Shown piece by piece: positions 8,722 to 17,557 of a DNA stretch of 64,000 nucleotides (the first letter of the stretch is position 1; the number at the start of each line of letters is the position of its first letter). Source of the DNA: Clostridium cadaveris (GTDB taxonomy: Bacteria; Bacillota; Clostridia; Clostridiales; Clostridiaceae); contig NZ_CP076620.1 of assembly GCF_020911725.1 (NCBI RefSeq), positions 2,989,001-3,053,000 of the forward strand, read 5' to 3'. The position numbers and the translations under genes were made by a program. A model generated the notes under the pieces. The model did not search any database. It saw nothing but the letters and a program-made list of their open reading frames with translations, and was not told the origin of the DNA.

Positions 8722-9522
8722 ATGTACTGGCAGAAAAGATTTGATAGGGAAAATCCTGACCAGGCAATTGAGGATAAAATCTTAGAAATACATAACACAA
8801 ACAAGGATTATGGCTATCGTAGAATATATGGTGAACTTCGAAATCAGGGCTTTATTGTTAATAAAAAGAAAGTACAGAGAATCATGCAGAAACTAAATCT
8901 CCAAGTTGCTTCCTTTACTAGAAAAAGTCGTAAATATAGTTCTTACAAAGGCAAGGTCGGAACAGTTGCCCCCAACAGAATCAGAAGACGTTTTAATACC
9001 AATATCCCTCATCAGAAAATCACAACAGATACTACTGAGTTTAAATACTATGAGGTAGATTCTAAGGGACATATGACGATGCACAAACTATACTTGGATC
9101 CGTTTATGGATATGTGTAACAGTGAGATTTTAAGTTACGGTATTGATAGGCGGCCTTCTGCCACCAATGTGATAAATGCTCTAAATGAAGCCATTGAAAT
9201 AACATCTGATTGCCCATATCGAAGAACATTTCATTCTGACCAAGGCTGGGCTTACCAGATGAAGTCATACTCACATCGTCTTAAAGAAGAGCGGATTTTT
9301 CAGAGCATGTCCCGCAAGGGAAACTGTCACGATAATTCTGTAATGGAAAACTTCTTTGGACTCTTGAAACAGGAAATATACTATGGTGTTGTTTATTACA
9401 GTTATGAGAAATTGAAATCTGAAATAGAAAGATATATAAAGTACTACAATGAACAAAGGATTAAAGAGAAACTAGGATGGATGAGTCCTGTGCAATACAG
9501 ACTCAAACTCTTGGCTGCATAA
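8722..9522 (+). CDS. IS3-family transposase OrfB (DDE integrase domain)
   Basis: The frame holds an HTH_21-type segment (NKDYGYRRIYGELRNQGF) and an rve integrase core. The catalytic triad is visible as TTDTTEF (first Asp), FHSDQGWAY (second Asp) and NSVMENFFGLLKQE (Glu). The frame stays open upstream of the ATG to about 8626, reading KTARIIHSLRGDFKLKDIL, which is normal OrfB N-terminal sequence. The natural product is therefore probably an OrfAB fusion made by -1 frameshifting near 8633. The C-terminal YNEQRIKEKLGWMSPVQYR is the usual IS3 ending. Confidence 0.93.
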   Translation: MYWQKRFDRENPDQAIEDKILEIHNTNKDYGYRRIYGELRNQGFIVNKKKVQRIMQKLNLQVASFTRKSRKYSSYKGKVGTVAPNRIRRRFNTNIPHQKITTDTTEFKYYEVDSKGHMTMHKLYLDPFMDMCNSEILSYGIDRRPSATNVINALNEAIEITSDCPYRRTFHSDQGWAYQMKSYSHRLKEERIFQSMSRKGNCHDNSVMENFFGLLKQEIYYGVVYYSYEKLKSEIERYIKYYNEQRIKEKLGWMSPVQYRLKLLAA

Positions 9523-9558
9523 AAATAGCGAGGCAGCCGAAACTGTCTCGCTAATAAA

Positions 9559-9582
9559 GTCTAACTTTTGGGGGTCACATCA
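9559..9582. repeat. Right terminal inverted repeat of the IS
   Basis: Complement of 8043-8066 apart from three positions; the outer end is TCA followed by the TAA target duplication. Confidence 0.9.
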
Positions 9583-9620
9583 TAACTTTCATTATCATGG
9601 CTTTATTTTATCCAAATATA

Positions 9621-10862
9621 TTATTTTTGATCTTCCCAAACAAATAATGTTTTATTGTCTAAGAATTCTTTTATTTGATCTGCTGTGTAACCTAATTCAG
9701 TTAAAACTTCTACACCTTGTTCTCCTATAAGTGGTCCACGGTTGTATTCTGGCACTCCCATTTCGTGGAACTTAACTGGTAGACGTACTAAAGTTCTTTC
9801 GTTTCCATTGTCATATTTCATCTTGTGGAAGCAGTTATTTGACCATGCTTGCTCATCTTCAAGAATTTCTGTCCATGATTGTGCAACGCTGAATGGTATA
9901 TCTGCTGCTCTAAGTATCTCTTTCCATTCTGATACTGTTTTCTTTCCGAAAGCTTCCATAACTATATCATAAACTTCAGTTCCAACACCTTGTGCTTGAA
10001 CATTTTGGATTGGGAAGTATTTTTCACTTTCTACTAAATCTTCTCTTCCAATTGCAGCAATGAATTTCTTATAGTAAGTGTTGTAATCAGGCATACAAGT
10101 TTGTATAAAACGATCATCAGCAGTTCTCCACGCTGAATTGAATGGATTTGCACCTTCACGTATGTTTATTGGATATTGTCTAGCAATACCATCATAGTTA
10201 GCTGCTTGTACCATCATTCCCATGTTGTATATAGCACTTTCGAATAAACTTGTTTCAACTTTTTCTCCTTTACCAGTTACCTTAGCTTGATAAAGAGCTG
10301 CAAGTATACCAGCAGCAAGATTCATACCTACATTGTGGTCACCTATTCCTGGAACAACATTCATTGGTACAGTTCCTTTTTGACGTAGAGAATCTAAATA
10401 TCCTCCTCTTGCAAAATAAGCTGTGAAATCAAATCCTGGTAAATCTTTATCTGGACCATACTCACCATAACCAGTACATATAGCATATACTAATTTAGGG
10501 TATCTTTCCTTTAATGATTCATAATCAAGTCCTGCTCTTTCAAGCGCTTGAACTCTCCAGTTAGTTATTAAAACATCTGCAGTTTCTAATAATTTAAAGA
10601 ATGCTTCTTTTCCTGCAGGATCTTTCATATTTAAAGATATACAACGCTTGTTTGCATTTTCTAATTCCCATGTAGTATTTTCATACATATCTAGAGGTCT
10701 TCCCTCTGATGGCGCTGTGTATCTAAGTGGATCTCCTTTTGCAGATTCTATCTTTATAACATCAGCACCTAAATCGGCCATAAATCTTCCTGCACTTGCT
10801 GCAGCTATGAAAGTGGCAAGTTCTACAACTTTAACACCTTTTAATGGTTTTCTTTCGCTCAT
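9621..10862 (-). CDS. fldA: Family III (CaiB/BaiF) CoA-transferase, FldA-like
   Basis: A 413-residue class III CoA-transferase. The N-terminal KGVKVVELATFIAA and VIKIESAKGDPLRY are typical. GIGDHNVGM carries the conserved Asp (about residue 175) that matches the catalytic Asp forming the acyl anhydride. The stretch around TAPSEGRPL and ELENANK resembles FldA of Clostridium sporogenes (cinnamoyl-CoA:phenyllactate CoA-transferase) more than HadA of Clostridioides difficile, as far as I recall these sequences. It should move CoA onto an (R)-2-hydroxy acid so the dehydratase can act. It is the last gene of the ligase-led unit and ends just before the IS-split terminator. Confidence 0.85.
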   Translation of the reverse strand: MSERKPLKGVKVVELATFIAAASAGRFMADLGADVIKIESAKGDPLRYTAPSEGRPLDMYENTTWELENANKRCISLNMKDPAGKEAFFKLLETADVLITNWRVQALERAGLDYESLKERYPKLVYAICTGYGEYGPDKDLPGFDFTAYFARGGYLDSLRQKGTVPMNVVPGIGDHNVGMNLAAGILAALYQAKVTGKGEKVETSLFESAIYNMGMMVQAANYDGIARQYPINIREGANPFNSAWRTADDRFIQTCMPDYNTYYKKFIAAIGREDLVESEKYFPIQNVQAQGVGTEVYDIVMEAFGKKTVSEWKEILRAADIPFSVAQSWTEILEDEQAWSNNCFHKMKYDNGNERTLVRLPVKFHEMGVPEYNRGPLIGEQGVEVLTELGYTADQIKEFLDNKTLFVWEDQK

Positions 10863-10874
10863 AATCTAAGAGCC

Positions 10875-10902
10875 TCCCTCATTTAAATTTAAATTTAAAT
10901 TT
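10875..10902. repeat. Short AT-rich ATTTAA iterations
   Basis: The spacer between the YczE-type gene and the CoA-transferase holds several tandem AAATTT units. It also contains the CoA-transferase ribosome site (GGGAGGCTC). No further function is seen. Confidence 0.5.
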
Positions 10903-10907
10903 ATATT

Positions 10908-11552
10908 TTACAAATTGTGTACAAAATCCTCTACTGTCTTTTGATATTTCTTTCTAAGTATCCCTAAAATCTTTCCAATACCTATGGCTGCAATAAGTGT
11001 ACCTTCTCGTACCCCCTGTAATTCACGAAAGCATACTAATGAAAGTATTCCTGCTATTATAACCATTGCTGTATCAAACATGACTTTAATCTTAGAAAAT
11101 TCAATTCCTGTTTTAAGCTGAATAGCTATCATCGTTCCTTCAGCTGGCATCGGAACTATGTCCGCTGCCAGATAGAACATTAATCCAAGAGCTACAAAAC
11201 ACATACTGATGACAAGAAGTCCTAACCTAAAACTATAACTATTTGGAACTTCAAATGTCCATATACTATTAGAAAAAGTCACGAAGTATCCAAAAAGACT
11301 AGAAAATACAATTTGCAATAAATTGATTGGTTTAAAGTCTTTTCTCAGTATAATTATCTGCATCAATATAAATATACAAAATACAGATGTGGTTAAAACT
11401 CCTTGATCTAATCCTGTTATCAAGCTTAAAACGTATGGTATTGAATTAATTGGTGACACTCCTAAGTTAGATTTAATGGAAAATGTCACCCCAAAAGCTA
11501 GTAATAATAATCCTAAGCAATAACTCGATGCCTGCTTTATCTTTTTATTCAT
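10908..11552 (-). CDS. YczE/YitT-type membrane protein
   Basis: A 214-residue integral membrane protein with about five hydrophobic segments. It belongs to the YczE/YyaS/YitT group, recognised by GLLLLAFGVTFSIKSNLGVSPINSIPYVLS near the start and GTLIAAIGIGKILG near the end. The function is unknown in this group; some members are treated as putative transporters. The gene begins 5 bp after etfA and precedes the CoA-transferase, so it is co-transcribed with Stickland genes and could handle a substrate or product. That role is inference from position only. Confidence 0.8.
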   Translation of the reverse strand: MNKKIKQASSYCLGLLLLAFGVTFSIKSNLGVSPINSIPYVLSLITGLDQGVLTTSVFCIFILMQIIILRKDFKPINLLQIVFSSLFGYFVTFSNSIWTFEVPNSYSFRLGLLVISMCFVALGLMFYLAADIVPMPAEGTMIAIQLKTGIEFSKIKVMFDTAMVIIAGILSLVCFRELQGVREGTLIAAIGIGKILGILRKKYQKTVEDFVHNL

Positions 11553-11557
11553 ACATA

Positions 11558-12739
11558 TTATTTTCCTAATTCTTCTATCATAGCAGGTATAACTTTGTAT
11601 AAATCTCCTACTATTCCGTAATCCGCTACTTCAAATATAGGCGCATTTTCTGCAGTATTAATCGCTATAATTTGTTCTGAATTCTGCATTCCAGCTACGT
11701 GCTGTATAGCTCCTGAAATACCACATGCTATATATATCTTAGGTTTTACAGTAGTTCCTGTTTGTCCTACTTGATATGCATGATCAATCCATCCAGCATC
11801 TACAGCTGCTCTAGATGATGCAACTATACCGCCTAATTTATCTGCTAATTCCTTTAATAGATCAAAGCCTTCTGCTTTTCCAAGTCCCATACCACCAGCT
11901 ACGATGATTTCAGCATCTGTTAAAGAAACAGTTTCTTTCATACTCTTAACAACTTCTAATACTTTTGTTCTTATGTCTCCTTCTTTGAATGAAACATTTA
12001 ATTTAACTATTTCACCCTTCTTACCTGGAGTACGTTCTGCCTTTGTCATAACTCCTGGTCTTACAGTAGACATTTGTGGACGATGATTTGGACACACTAT
12101 TGTAGCCATTAAGTTTCCACCAAATGCTGGACGAGTTTGCTTTATCTTTTTATCTGTTGGGTCTATCTCAAGCATTGTACAGTCTGCAGTTAAACCAGTA
12201 TTTGCTTTTACTGCTAGACATGGACCTAAGTCACGTCCTATGTGAGTTGCTCCAAGTAATACTATCTCAGGCTTGTACTCTTCGATAGCTTCAAATATAA
12301 CTTTTGTATATCCATCTGTAGTGTACTTTTCAAGCTCTGGAGAATCAGCTATATACACTTTATCTGCTCCATATTCGAATAATTCATCAGCTAGTCCTTC
12401 AACGTCAGATCCACAAAGAACTGCACATAGTTCACATCCAACTTCTTCTGCAAGCTTCTTACCTTCACCAAGAAGTTCAATAACAACTGGCATGATTTTC
12501 TTTTCTCTTTGTTCAGCAAATACCCAAACACCTTTATATGCACTTAAGTCTTTTATTTCTCTCTCTTCTTCTGTCTTTTCTATTGCTTTAAATGGACACT
12601 TCTCTACACAAACTCCACATCCTGTACAAGATGATCCTATTACAGCTAACTTTCCTTCCATAGTGATTGCACTAAAAGGACAGTTCTTTACGCAAATAGA
12701 GCAGCCTTTACATTTTTCTTTTATTACATTAACAGCCAT
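11558..12739 (-). CDS. etfA: Electron transfer flavoprotein subunit alpha with N-terminal 2[4Fe-4S] ferredoxin domain
   Basis: A 393-residue EtfA. Residues 8-55 hold two [4Fe-4S] motifs, [12 protein letters not shown] and [12 protein letters not shown], fused ahead of the ETF alpha domain. The FAD-binding C-terminal part shows [20 protein letters not shown] and ends with a typical [15 protein letters not shown]. Ferredoxin-fused EtfA subunits occur with clostridial acyl-CoA dehydrogenases such as the caffeyl-CoA reductase complex and often go with flavin-based electron bifurcation. It forms the heterodimer with EtfB and works with the acyl-CoA dehydrogenase encoded two genes upstream. Confidence 0.95.
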   Translation of the reverse strand: MAVNVIKEKCKGCSICVKNCPFSAITMEGKLAVIGSSCTGCGVCVEKCPFKAIEKTEEEREIKDLSAYKGVWVFAEQREKKIMPVVIELLGEGKKLAEEVGCELCAVLCGSDVEGLADELFEYGADKVYIADSPELEKYTTDGYTKVIFEAIEEYKPEIVLLGATHIGRDLGPCLAVKANTGLTADCTMLEIDPTDKKIKQTRPAFGGNLMATIVCPNHRPQMSTVRPGVMTKAERTPGKKGEIVKLNVSFKEGDIRTKVLEVVKSMKETVSLTDAEIIVAGGMGLGKAEGFDLLKELADKLGGIVASSRAAVDAGWIDHAYQVGQTGTTVKPKIYIACGISGAIQHVAGMQNSEQIIAINTAENAPIFEVADYGIVGDLYKVIPAMIEELGK

Positions 12740-12759
12740 GTTTCATCCGTCCTTTCTAC

Positions 12760-13545
12760 TTATATATAATGTTTTTCTTTTAATCTATTTATAACTGTAC
12801 TTGCCATTTCAGTTACAGAACCGTTTAACATCTCTCCTTTTCCCTTTGGAGGTGGAGTGAATGAACGGAATACTTGTGTTGGAGATGCATTTAATCCACA
12901 ATCCTTTGGATTAAGTTCTACATCTACATGATTCCATACAGTTATATCTTTCTTATAAGCATCAACGATTCCACTTATAGACATATATCTAGGCTCATTT
13001 AATTCTTTTACAGCAGTTAACACACATGGTGTTTGAACTTCTATAACTTCATATCCATCTTCCATTTGTCTGTGAACTATTGCTTTTCCTTCTTCTAGTT
13101 TTATATCTTGAACATAAGTTACAACTGGAAGTCCTAATCTTTGAGCAACCTGAGGTCCTACTTGAGCAGTATCTCCATCTATTGCTTGACGACCTGCAAA
13201 GATTACATCTACTCCCTCTACCTTTTTGATACCAGCTGCAATTGTTGTTGAAGTTGCACATGTATCAGCTCCACCAAATGCACGGTCACTTAATAGGTAT
13301 GCTTCATCAGCACCCATAGCAAGACATTCTCTTAGCATGTAAGTTGCTTGAGGAGGTCCCATTGTAAGAACTGCAACTACAGTATCTGGATTTTTATCCT
13401 TGTAAGCTAATGCTGCTTCTAGAGCATTTGCATCATCTGGGTTTAAGATACTTGGAACGCCATCACGAATTAAGGTTCCTTTCACTGGATCGATCTTTAC
13501 TTCGTTAGTATCTGGTACTTGTTTTACACAAACTAAAATCTTCAT
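12760..13545 (-). CDS. etfB: Electron transfer flavoprotein subunit beta
   Basis: A 261-residue EtfB of normal length. It begins MKILVCVKQVPDTNEVKIDP and carries the ETF beta signature around GRQAIDGDTAQVGPQVAQRLGLP with the following VTYVQDIKLEEG. It precedes etfA by 20 bp and follows the acyl-CoA dehydrogenase by 17 bp. In Stickland acyl-CoA reductase complexes of this type, EtfB receives electrons from NADH. Bifurcation is inferred from the ferredoxin-fused partner and was not tested here. Confidence 0.95.
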   Translation of the reverse strand: MKILVCVKQVPDTNEVKIDPVKGTLIRDGVPSILNPDDANALEAALAYKDKNPDTVVAVLTMGPPQATYMLRECLAMGADEAYLLSDRAFGGADTCATSTTIAAGIKKVEGVDVIFAGRQAIDGDTAQVGPQVAQRLGLPVVTYVQDIKLEEGKAIVHRQMEDGYEVIEVQTPCVLTAVKELNEPRYMSISGIVDAYKKDITVWNHVDVELNPKDCGLNASPTQVFRSFTPPPKGKGEMLNGSVTEMASTVINRLKEKHYI

Positions 13546-13562
13546 TTTCTAATGTCCTCCTT

Positions 13563-14702
13563 CTACTTTTTTAGTAACTTTCCTGCTATTACCATTTGTT
13601 GTACTTGAGATGTTCCTTCATAAATAGTGAATACACGACAGTCTCTATACATACGCTCAACCTTATAATCCTTTATGAATCCATATCCACCATGAATTTG
13701 AACTGCTTTTGCTACTATTTCATTACAAGCTTCTGAAGCAAAGTATTTTGCCATTGATGCTGCCATTGATGCATCTTGATGTGTATCCATTAAGTATGCA
13801 GTTTTGTATACAAGCTGTTTTGCTGCTTCTAACTTAGTTGCCATCTCAGCAATCATAAAGCTTATTCCTTGAAAATCTCCAATTCTTCTACCGAATTGCT
13901 TTCTTTCCTTTGCATATTTTATAGCTTCATCTAATGCACCTTGAGCAACTCCTATAGCTTGAGCAGCAACCCCCATACGTCCTGTATCTAGAGTTTTCAT
14001 TGCATTTATGAATCCTTTTCCTTCTTCTCCTAATAAGTCGCTCTTATGAACTCTTACATTTTCAAGGATTATATCACTTGTAGCACAGCCTATAAGTCCC
14101 ATCTTATGTTCTGGCTTTCCGCAAGATACACCTGGAAGCTTCATATCTACAACAAAAGCACTTATTCCTCTTGTTCCTTTTGTCATATCTGTTTTAGCAT
14201 AAATTACTGAATAATCAGCAAGTGGTGCTGCTGTTATAAAGCATTTACGTCCATTTAATATATAGTAGTCTCCATCTTTTACAGCTGTTGTAGTCATTCC
14301 ACCTGCATCTGAACCAGCACCTGGCTCTGTTAAAGCAAATGCTAACTTCTTTGTGCCTGTAACTACTGGTCTTAAATACTTTTCTTTTTGATCATCATTA
14401 CCTGAAAGTTGTAATGGACCACCTGATAATGAGTTTGGAGAAGAAACATATATACTTGCAACTCCGCTTACTCTTGCTATTTCTTCCATAACAATTACAT
14501 AAGCACGTGAATCTGCTCCTTGTCCACCTAATTCCTTTGGAACTTTAATTCCGAAGAATCCGGCTCTTGCCATCTTGTCTAAAATTTCTTGAGGAAACTC
14601 CCCTGTCTCTTCAACCTTATCAAGGATTTCACTAGTTAATTCTTTTTCTGCAAATTCTCTTGCTAATTTTCTGATTAACTCATGTTGTTCTGTAAAATAC
14701 AT
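13563..14702 (-). CDS. acdA: Acyl-CoA dehydrogenase (enoyl-CoA reductase of the Stickland pathway)
   Basis: A 379-residue short-chain-type acyl-CoA dehydrogenase. Signatures are FALTEPGAGSDAGG (FAD and substrate binding), RKQFGRRIGDFQ, QIHGGYGFIKDY and IYEGTSQVQQM, where the Glu of YEGTS is the expected catalytic base. With EtfBA it should reduce the alpha,beta-unsaturated acyl-CoA produced by the dehydratase, such as cinnamoyl-, indoleacryloyl- or isocaprenoyl-CoA. The symbol follows C. sporogenes usage; the C. difficile equivalent is acdB. The operon partners decide the role, since the family alone does not fix the substrate. Confidence 0.9.
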   Translation of the reverse strand: MYFTEQHELIRKLAREFAEKELTSEILDKVEETGEFPQEILDKMARAGFFGIKVPKELGGQGADSRAYVIVMEEIARVSGVASIYVSSPNSLSGGPLQLSGNDDQKEKYLRPVVTGTKKLAFALTEPGAGSDAGGMTTTAVKDGDYYILNGRKCFITAAPLADYSVIYAKTDMTKGTRGISAFVVDMKLPGVSCGKPEHKMGLIGCATSDIILENVRVHKSDLLGEEGKGFINAMKTLDTGRMGVAAQAIGVAQGALDEAIKYAKERKQFGRRIGDFQGISFMIAEMATKLEAAKQLVYKTAYLMDTHQDASMAASMAKYFASEACNEIVAKAVQIHGGYGFIKDYKVERMYRDCRVFTIYEGTSQVQQMVIAGKLLKK

Positions 14703-14717
14703 TTTTTAGTCCTCCTC

Positions 14718-16325
14718 TTATTTTATTCTCTTTTCTATCTGTCTTCTTAATTCTCCTAATTGAATCTTTCCACTAGAAGTTAATGGGAATTCATCAAAAA
14801 TCAATATATATTTAGGAACTTTATAATCAGCGAGATTCTCAGCTACAAAGCTTTTTACCTCATCTTCATCTAAGTTCATTCCTTGCTTTGGTATTATGCA
14901 AGCCGCTATCTCTTCTTGTAAAACTTCAGCTTGTACTCCTATTACTTTTACTTGTTCAACACAATTTAATTTTCTAATCCAGTGTTCAATTTCTAGAGGA
15001 GATATATTCTCTCCACCTCTAATTATCATTTCTTTTATTCTGCCTGTTACATGAAGATATCCATTGAAATCTAGAAAACCTAAATCTCCAGTATGAAGCC
15101 ATCCTTCAGTATCAATTGTGCTTTTCGTTTCCTCTTGCATATTATAGTAACCTTGCATCACATGGTATCCTCGAGTCAAAATCTCTCCAATTTCATTTTC
15201 TAAAGCTTCTCGATTTTGCTCTTTATTCCATATCTTAAGTTCTACATTGTCTATGCATTTACCAGCAGTATTTGCTTTAACCACCATAGAGTCTTCATAA
15301 TCTGATATTGAAATGCACGGTGATGTTTCAGTCTGTCCATAGGATGTTTGAAGATGTTTTATCTTTAAACACTCGCATATATTTATATACTCCTCTGGAT
15401 GAATAGCAGATCCAGCTACAATGCCGCTTTTTATAGAAGAGAGGTCATAATTTCTCAGTTTTGTATTTCTCACTAGAGCCATGAACATTGTTGGCACTCC
15501 ATTTAGAACAGTACATTTATATTTTTCAATCTGCTCTAAAACTTCTAAAGTCTTATAATATTTAAGTAAATGAAGACATGCTCCTGAATGAACTCCTGAT
15601 AATATTCCAGCAGTTATTCCAAAACAATGAAATAGTGGCACTGCTATACACATTTTATCTTCTGATGTCCATTTCATTTGTCTTGTAAGCTCTAATGAAT
15701 TATTTATTAAACTATAGTGAGAAAGTTTAACACCTTTTGGCATTTTTGTAGTACCTGAGGTGAACATTATACTAGCTGTATCATCTATTGAAACATTACC
15801 TTTAGCTTTTAGAAGAATTTCTTTTTCTTCATCATTCATATAAAGAGGATAATCCCCCCTCATATACCATCTAATTTCCTGATTTTTTTCTAAATAAAGT
15901 ATCTTTTTTAATTTAGGCAATCTGGATGTATTTATATTCTTTAATATCTCATCATAGTTAGTGTTTTTACAGCTTCTTCCGCAAAGAATAAACTCTACAT
16001 CTGCATATTCTAGGATTTGTACAAGTTCTACTTCCTTGTAACAGGTATTTACCAATATAGCTACCGCTCCTATCTTTACTAGTGCAAAATAGGATAATAC
16101 CCAATTAGGGTTATTTACACTCCATATTGCCACGTGACTTCCTTTCTTTATTCCTAGCTTTAAAAAATCTAATGCTAGGAAATCAGAAATTTCATCAACT
16201 TCCCTCCAGCTATAGCTATAATCTCTATAGCTCAATCCGCAAAGATTTGGAGTTGTTTTTGCACGTTCATTTAAACACTCTCCTATTGTTTTTGAGATAA
16301 GGTTATTCATATCATACACTCCCAA
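14718..16325 (-). CDS. AMP-forming acyl-CoA ligase
   Basis: A 535-residue adenylate-forming ligase. The P-loop-like motif MFTSGTTKMPKGVKLSHYS, the YGQTET motif, the HTGDLGFLDFNGYLHVTGRIKEMIIRGGENISP hinge region and the catalytic Lys near SSGKIQLGELRR are all present. It probably activates an aryl- or acyl-carboxylate to its CoA ester to prime the CoA-transfer cycle, the role of the ligase in the C. sporogenes fld cluster. It is the first gene of a separate transcription unit, with a putative GntR operator 10 bp upstream of the GTG-or-ATG start region and a hairpin beyond it. An in-frame ATG lies five codons downstream of the first. Confidence 0.85.
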   Translation of the reverse strand: MGVYDMNNLISKTIGECLNERAKTTPNLCGLSYRDYSYSWREVDEISDFLALDFLKLGIKKGSHVAIWSVNNPNWVLSYFALVKIGAVAILVNTCYKEVELVQILEYADVEFILCGRSCKNTNYDEILKNINTSRLPKLKKILYLEKNQEIRWYMRGDYPLYMNDEEKEILLKAKGNVSIDDTASIMFTSGTTKMPKGVKLSHYSLINNSLELTRQMKWTSEDKMCIAVPLFHCFGITAGILSGVHSGACLHLLKYYKTLEVLEQIEKYKCTVLNGVPTMFMALVRNTKLRNYDLSSIKSGIVAGSAIHPEEYINICECLKIKHLQTSYGQTETSPCISISDYEDSMVVKANTAGKCIDNVELKIWNKEQNREALENEIGEILTRGYHVMQGYYNMQEETKSTIDTEGWLHTGDLGFLDFNGYLHVTGRIKEMIIRGGENISPLEIEHWIRKLNCVEQVKVIGVQAEVLQEEIAACIIPKQGMNLDEDEVKSFVAENLADYKVPKYILIFDEFPLTSSGKIQLGELRRQIEKRIK

Positions 16326-16334
16326 AACATTTTA

Positions 16335-16348
16335 GTATACTTGTATAC
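16335..16348. promoter_or_regulatory. Putative GntR operator, site 1 (ligase unit)
   Basis: GTATACTTGTATAC is an inverted repeat of GTATAC with a two-base centre. It sits just upstream of the acyl-CoA ligase start. Related 14-mers precede the activator gene (20806) and the GntR gene (21708). Confidence 0.65.
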
Positions 16349-16357
16349 ATGTTATTT

Positions 16358-16397
16358 ATTATTACTATCCGATGTCTAAACATCGGATAGTAATAAT
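16358..16397. terminator. Perfect 17-bp hairpin between transporter and ligase genes
   Basis: The arms 16358-16374 and 16381-16397 (core ACTATCCGATG / CATCGGATAGT) surround a six-base loop. It follows the transporter stop on the minus strand. The tail there is A-rich and not U-rich, so it may attenuate or stabilise transcript ends and may not be a strong terminator. It supports splitting the locus into two units. Confidence 0.6.
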
Positions 16398-16399
16398 TC

Positions 16400-17533
16400 T
16401 TATTCTGTTTTACCTATTGCTTCCATAACCATTCTTATAATAAATGGTATTATTACAACAGCAATTGTTACATAGCCTAGGTATCCATAACCCTTCTTAA
16501 CAAGTGGAAGTAATCCAAATTGAGCAATTCCAAATGCTAAAATTGTGAATCCTAAAGCAGTACATATTGTCATCTTAGTTGGCTTACCATTTGCTTTTTC
16601 CCTAACCTCTGGCTTTTCAAAAGAATTAGTAACACGTTGAACTACACCAGCTATCATATTAACAGCTGTAGATATTGATCCTAAGATGATTAGTATTGAG
16701 ATGATTGGAGTCATAAATGAAGATCCAACCCCATCTCTAATTAATATTAATATTGGTATATTAGTTGTTGCTAATACTGGATTATCAACTATTGCAACCA
16801 TACCTAAAGTTGATAAGAATATAATTCCTGCATTTACTATGAATCCATATATCATACTAGTTCCAGCTTCTTTTTCAGACTTAAATGACTCTGCATGCTG
16901 AACTAGTAGTCCTATAGATGCCAATTGGAAAGCTGAGTATATAAAACAGCTCCACATGGCCGGACCTACAGGTGCTGCTTCTGCTGCCATTGCACTTATA
17001 TTTGATGTTATATTTCCCCATTGAGCTATTATGTTTGGAATATAAACTACTAATAAACCTACTATTATAATTACAGATAAAGTTGATGCTGCTTTTCTTA
17101 CAAGATCAGTTCCATACATAGTTATTAAGAAAATAAATGCTCCTATAATAACTGTACAGACCATATATGGAAGTCCAGTTAATTCTTGCATTGTAGCTCC
17201 TCCAGTAGCAAATGCAACTGCAGGGGCTAAACATAAAAGCATAATATATACTATTTCATATAAATTTGAGAATATTGGTGCAAACTTTCCATAAAAACTA
17301 TCATTAAAGCTCTTATAGTCATATTTGTTATGTTTCTTTGCATAACGAAGTGCATACCATTGGAATAAAGCACCTATTGCTTGTGCTAAAACTGGAGTAA
17401 CTAATCCCCATATGCCAAATGCTACAAAGTACTGAATTAACTGAGCACCAGATGCAAATCCTCCACCAAATTGTGTTGTAAACCATACAAATGCTACTCC
17501 CATGGCTACTGGCATTTTATTCTTATCTATCAT
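16400..17533 (-). CDS. YkvI-type membrane protein, probable transporter
   Basis: A 377-residue protein with about ten hydrophobic segments. It opens with FVWFTTQFGGGFASGAQLIQYF, a broken first helix of the kind seen in LeuT-fold carriers and in the YkvI group. No charged catalytic motif is evident. It is the fourth gene of the activator-dehydratase unit, 24 bp after the dehydratase C subunit. Position suggests uptake of the aromatic or branched amino acid, or exchange of the 2-hydroxy acid or propionate product, but the substrate cannot be read from the sequence. Confidence 0.75.
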   Translation of the reverse strand: MIDKNKMPVAMGVAFVWFTTQFGGGFASGAQLIQYFVAFGIWGLVTPVLAQAIGALFQWYALRYAKKHNKYDYKSFNDSFYGKFAPIFSNLYEIVYIMLLCLAPAVAFATGGATMQELTGLPYMVCTVIIGAFIFLITMYGTDLVRKAASTLSVIIIVGLLVVYIPNIIAQWGNITSNISAMAAEAAPVGPAMWSCFIYSAFQLASIGLLVQHAESFKSEKEAGTSMIYGFIVNAGIIFLSTLGMVAIVDNPVLATTNIPILILIRDGVGSSFMTPIISILIILGSISTAVNMIAGVVQRVTNSFEKPEVREKANGKPTKMTICTALGFTILAFGIAQFGLLPLVKKGYGYLGYVTIAVVIIPFIIRMVMEAIGKTE

Positions 17534-17557
17534 CCTTTTTTCCTCCTATAAGCCTTC

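Larger units (their letters stand above)
8043..9582 (+). mobile_element. IS3-family insertion sequence, apparently intact
   Basis: The 1540-bp element begins TGA and ends TCA, with 24-bp terminal inverted repeats (8043-8066 and 9559-9582) that differ at three positions and share GACCCCCAAAAGTTAGAC. A 3-bp direct repeat, TAA, flanks it (8040-8042 and 9583-9585), typical of IS3-family insertion. It carries orfA and orfB in a -1 frame relation. Both frames are open and the ends are intact, so it may still be mobile. The two-HTH orfA suggests the IS150 group. Confidence 0.93.
8030..9604 (-). terminator. Intrinsic terminator split by the IS element
   Basis: The left arm AAAGCCATGATAA (8030-8042) and right arm TTATCATGGCTTT (9592-9604) are perfect 13-bp complements. 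They are now separated by the 1540-bp insertion sequence. Removing the element and one copy of the TAA target repeat restores a 13-bp stem with a six-base loop followed, on the minus strand, by a T-containing tail. It would have terminated the operon that ends with the CoA-transferase gene at 9621. Confidence 0.85.

Noticed and set aside
8341-8804. Minus-strand ORFs within the IS element
   Set aside because: Shadows of orfA and orfB; IS3 elements have no known genes there.
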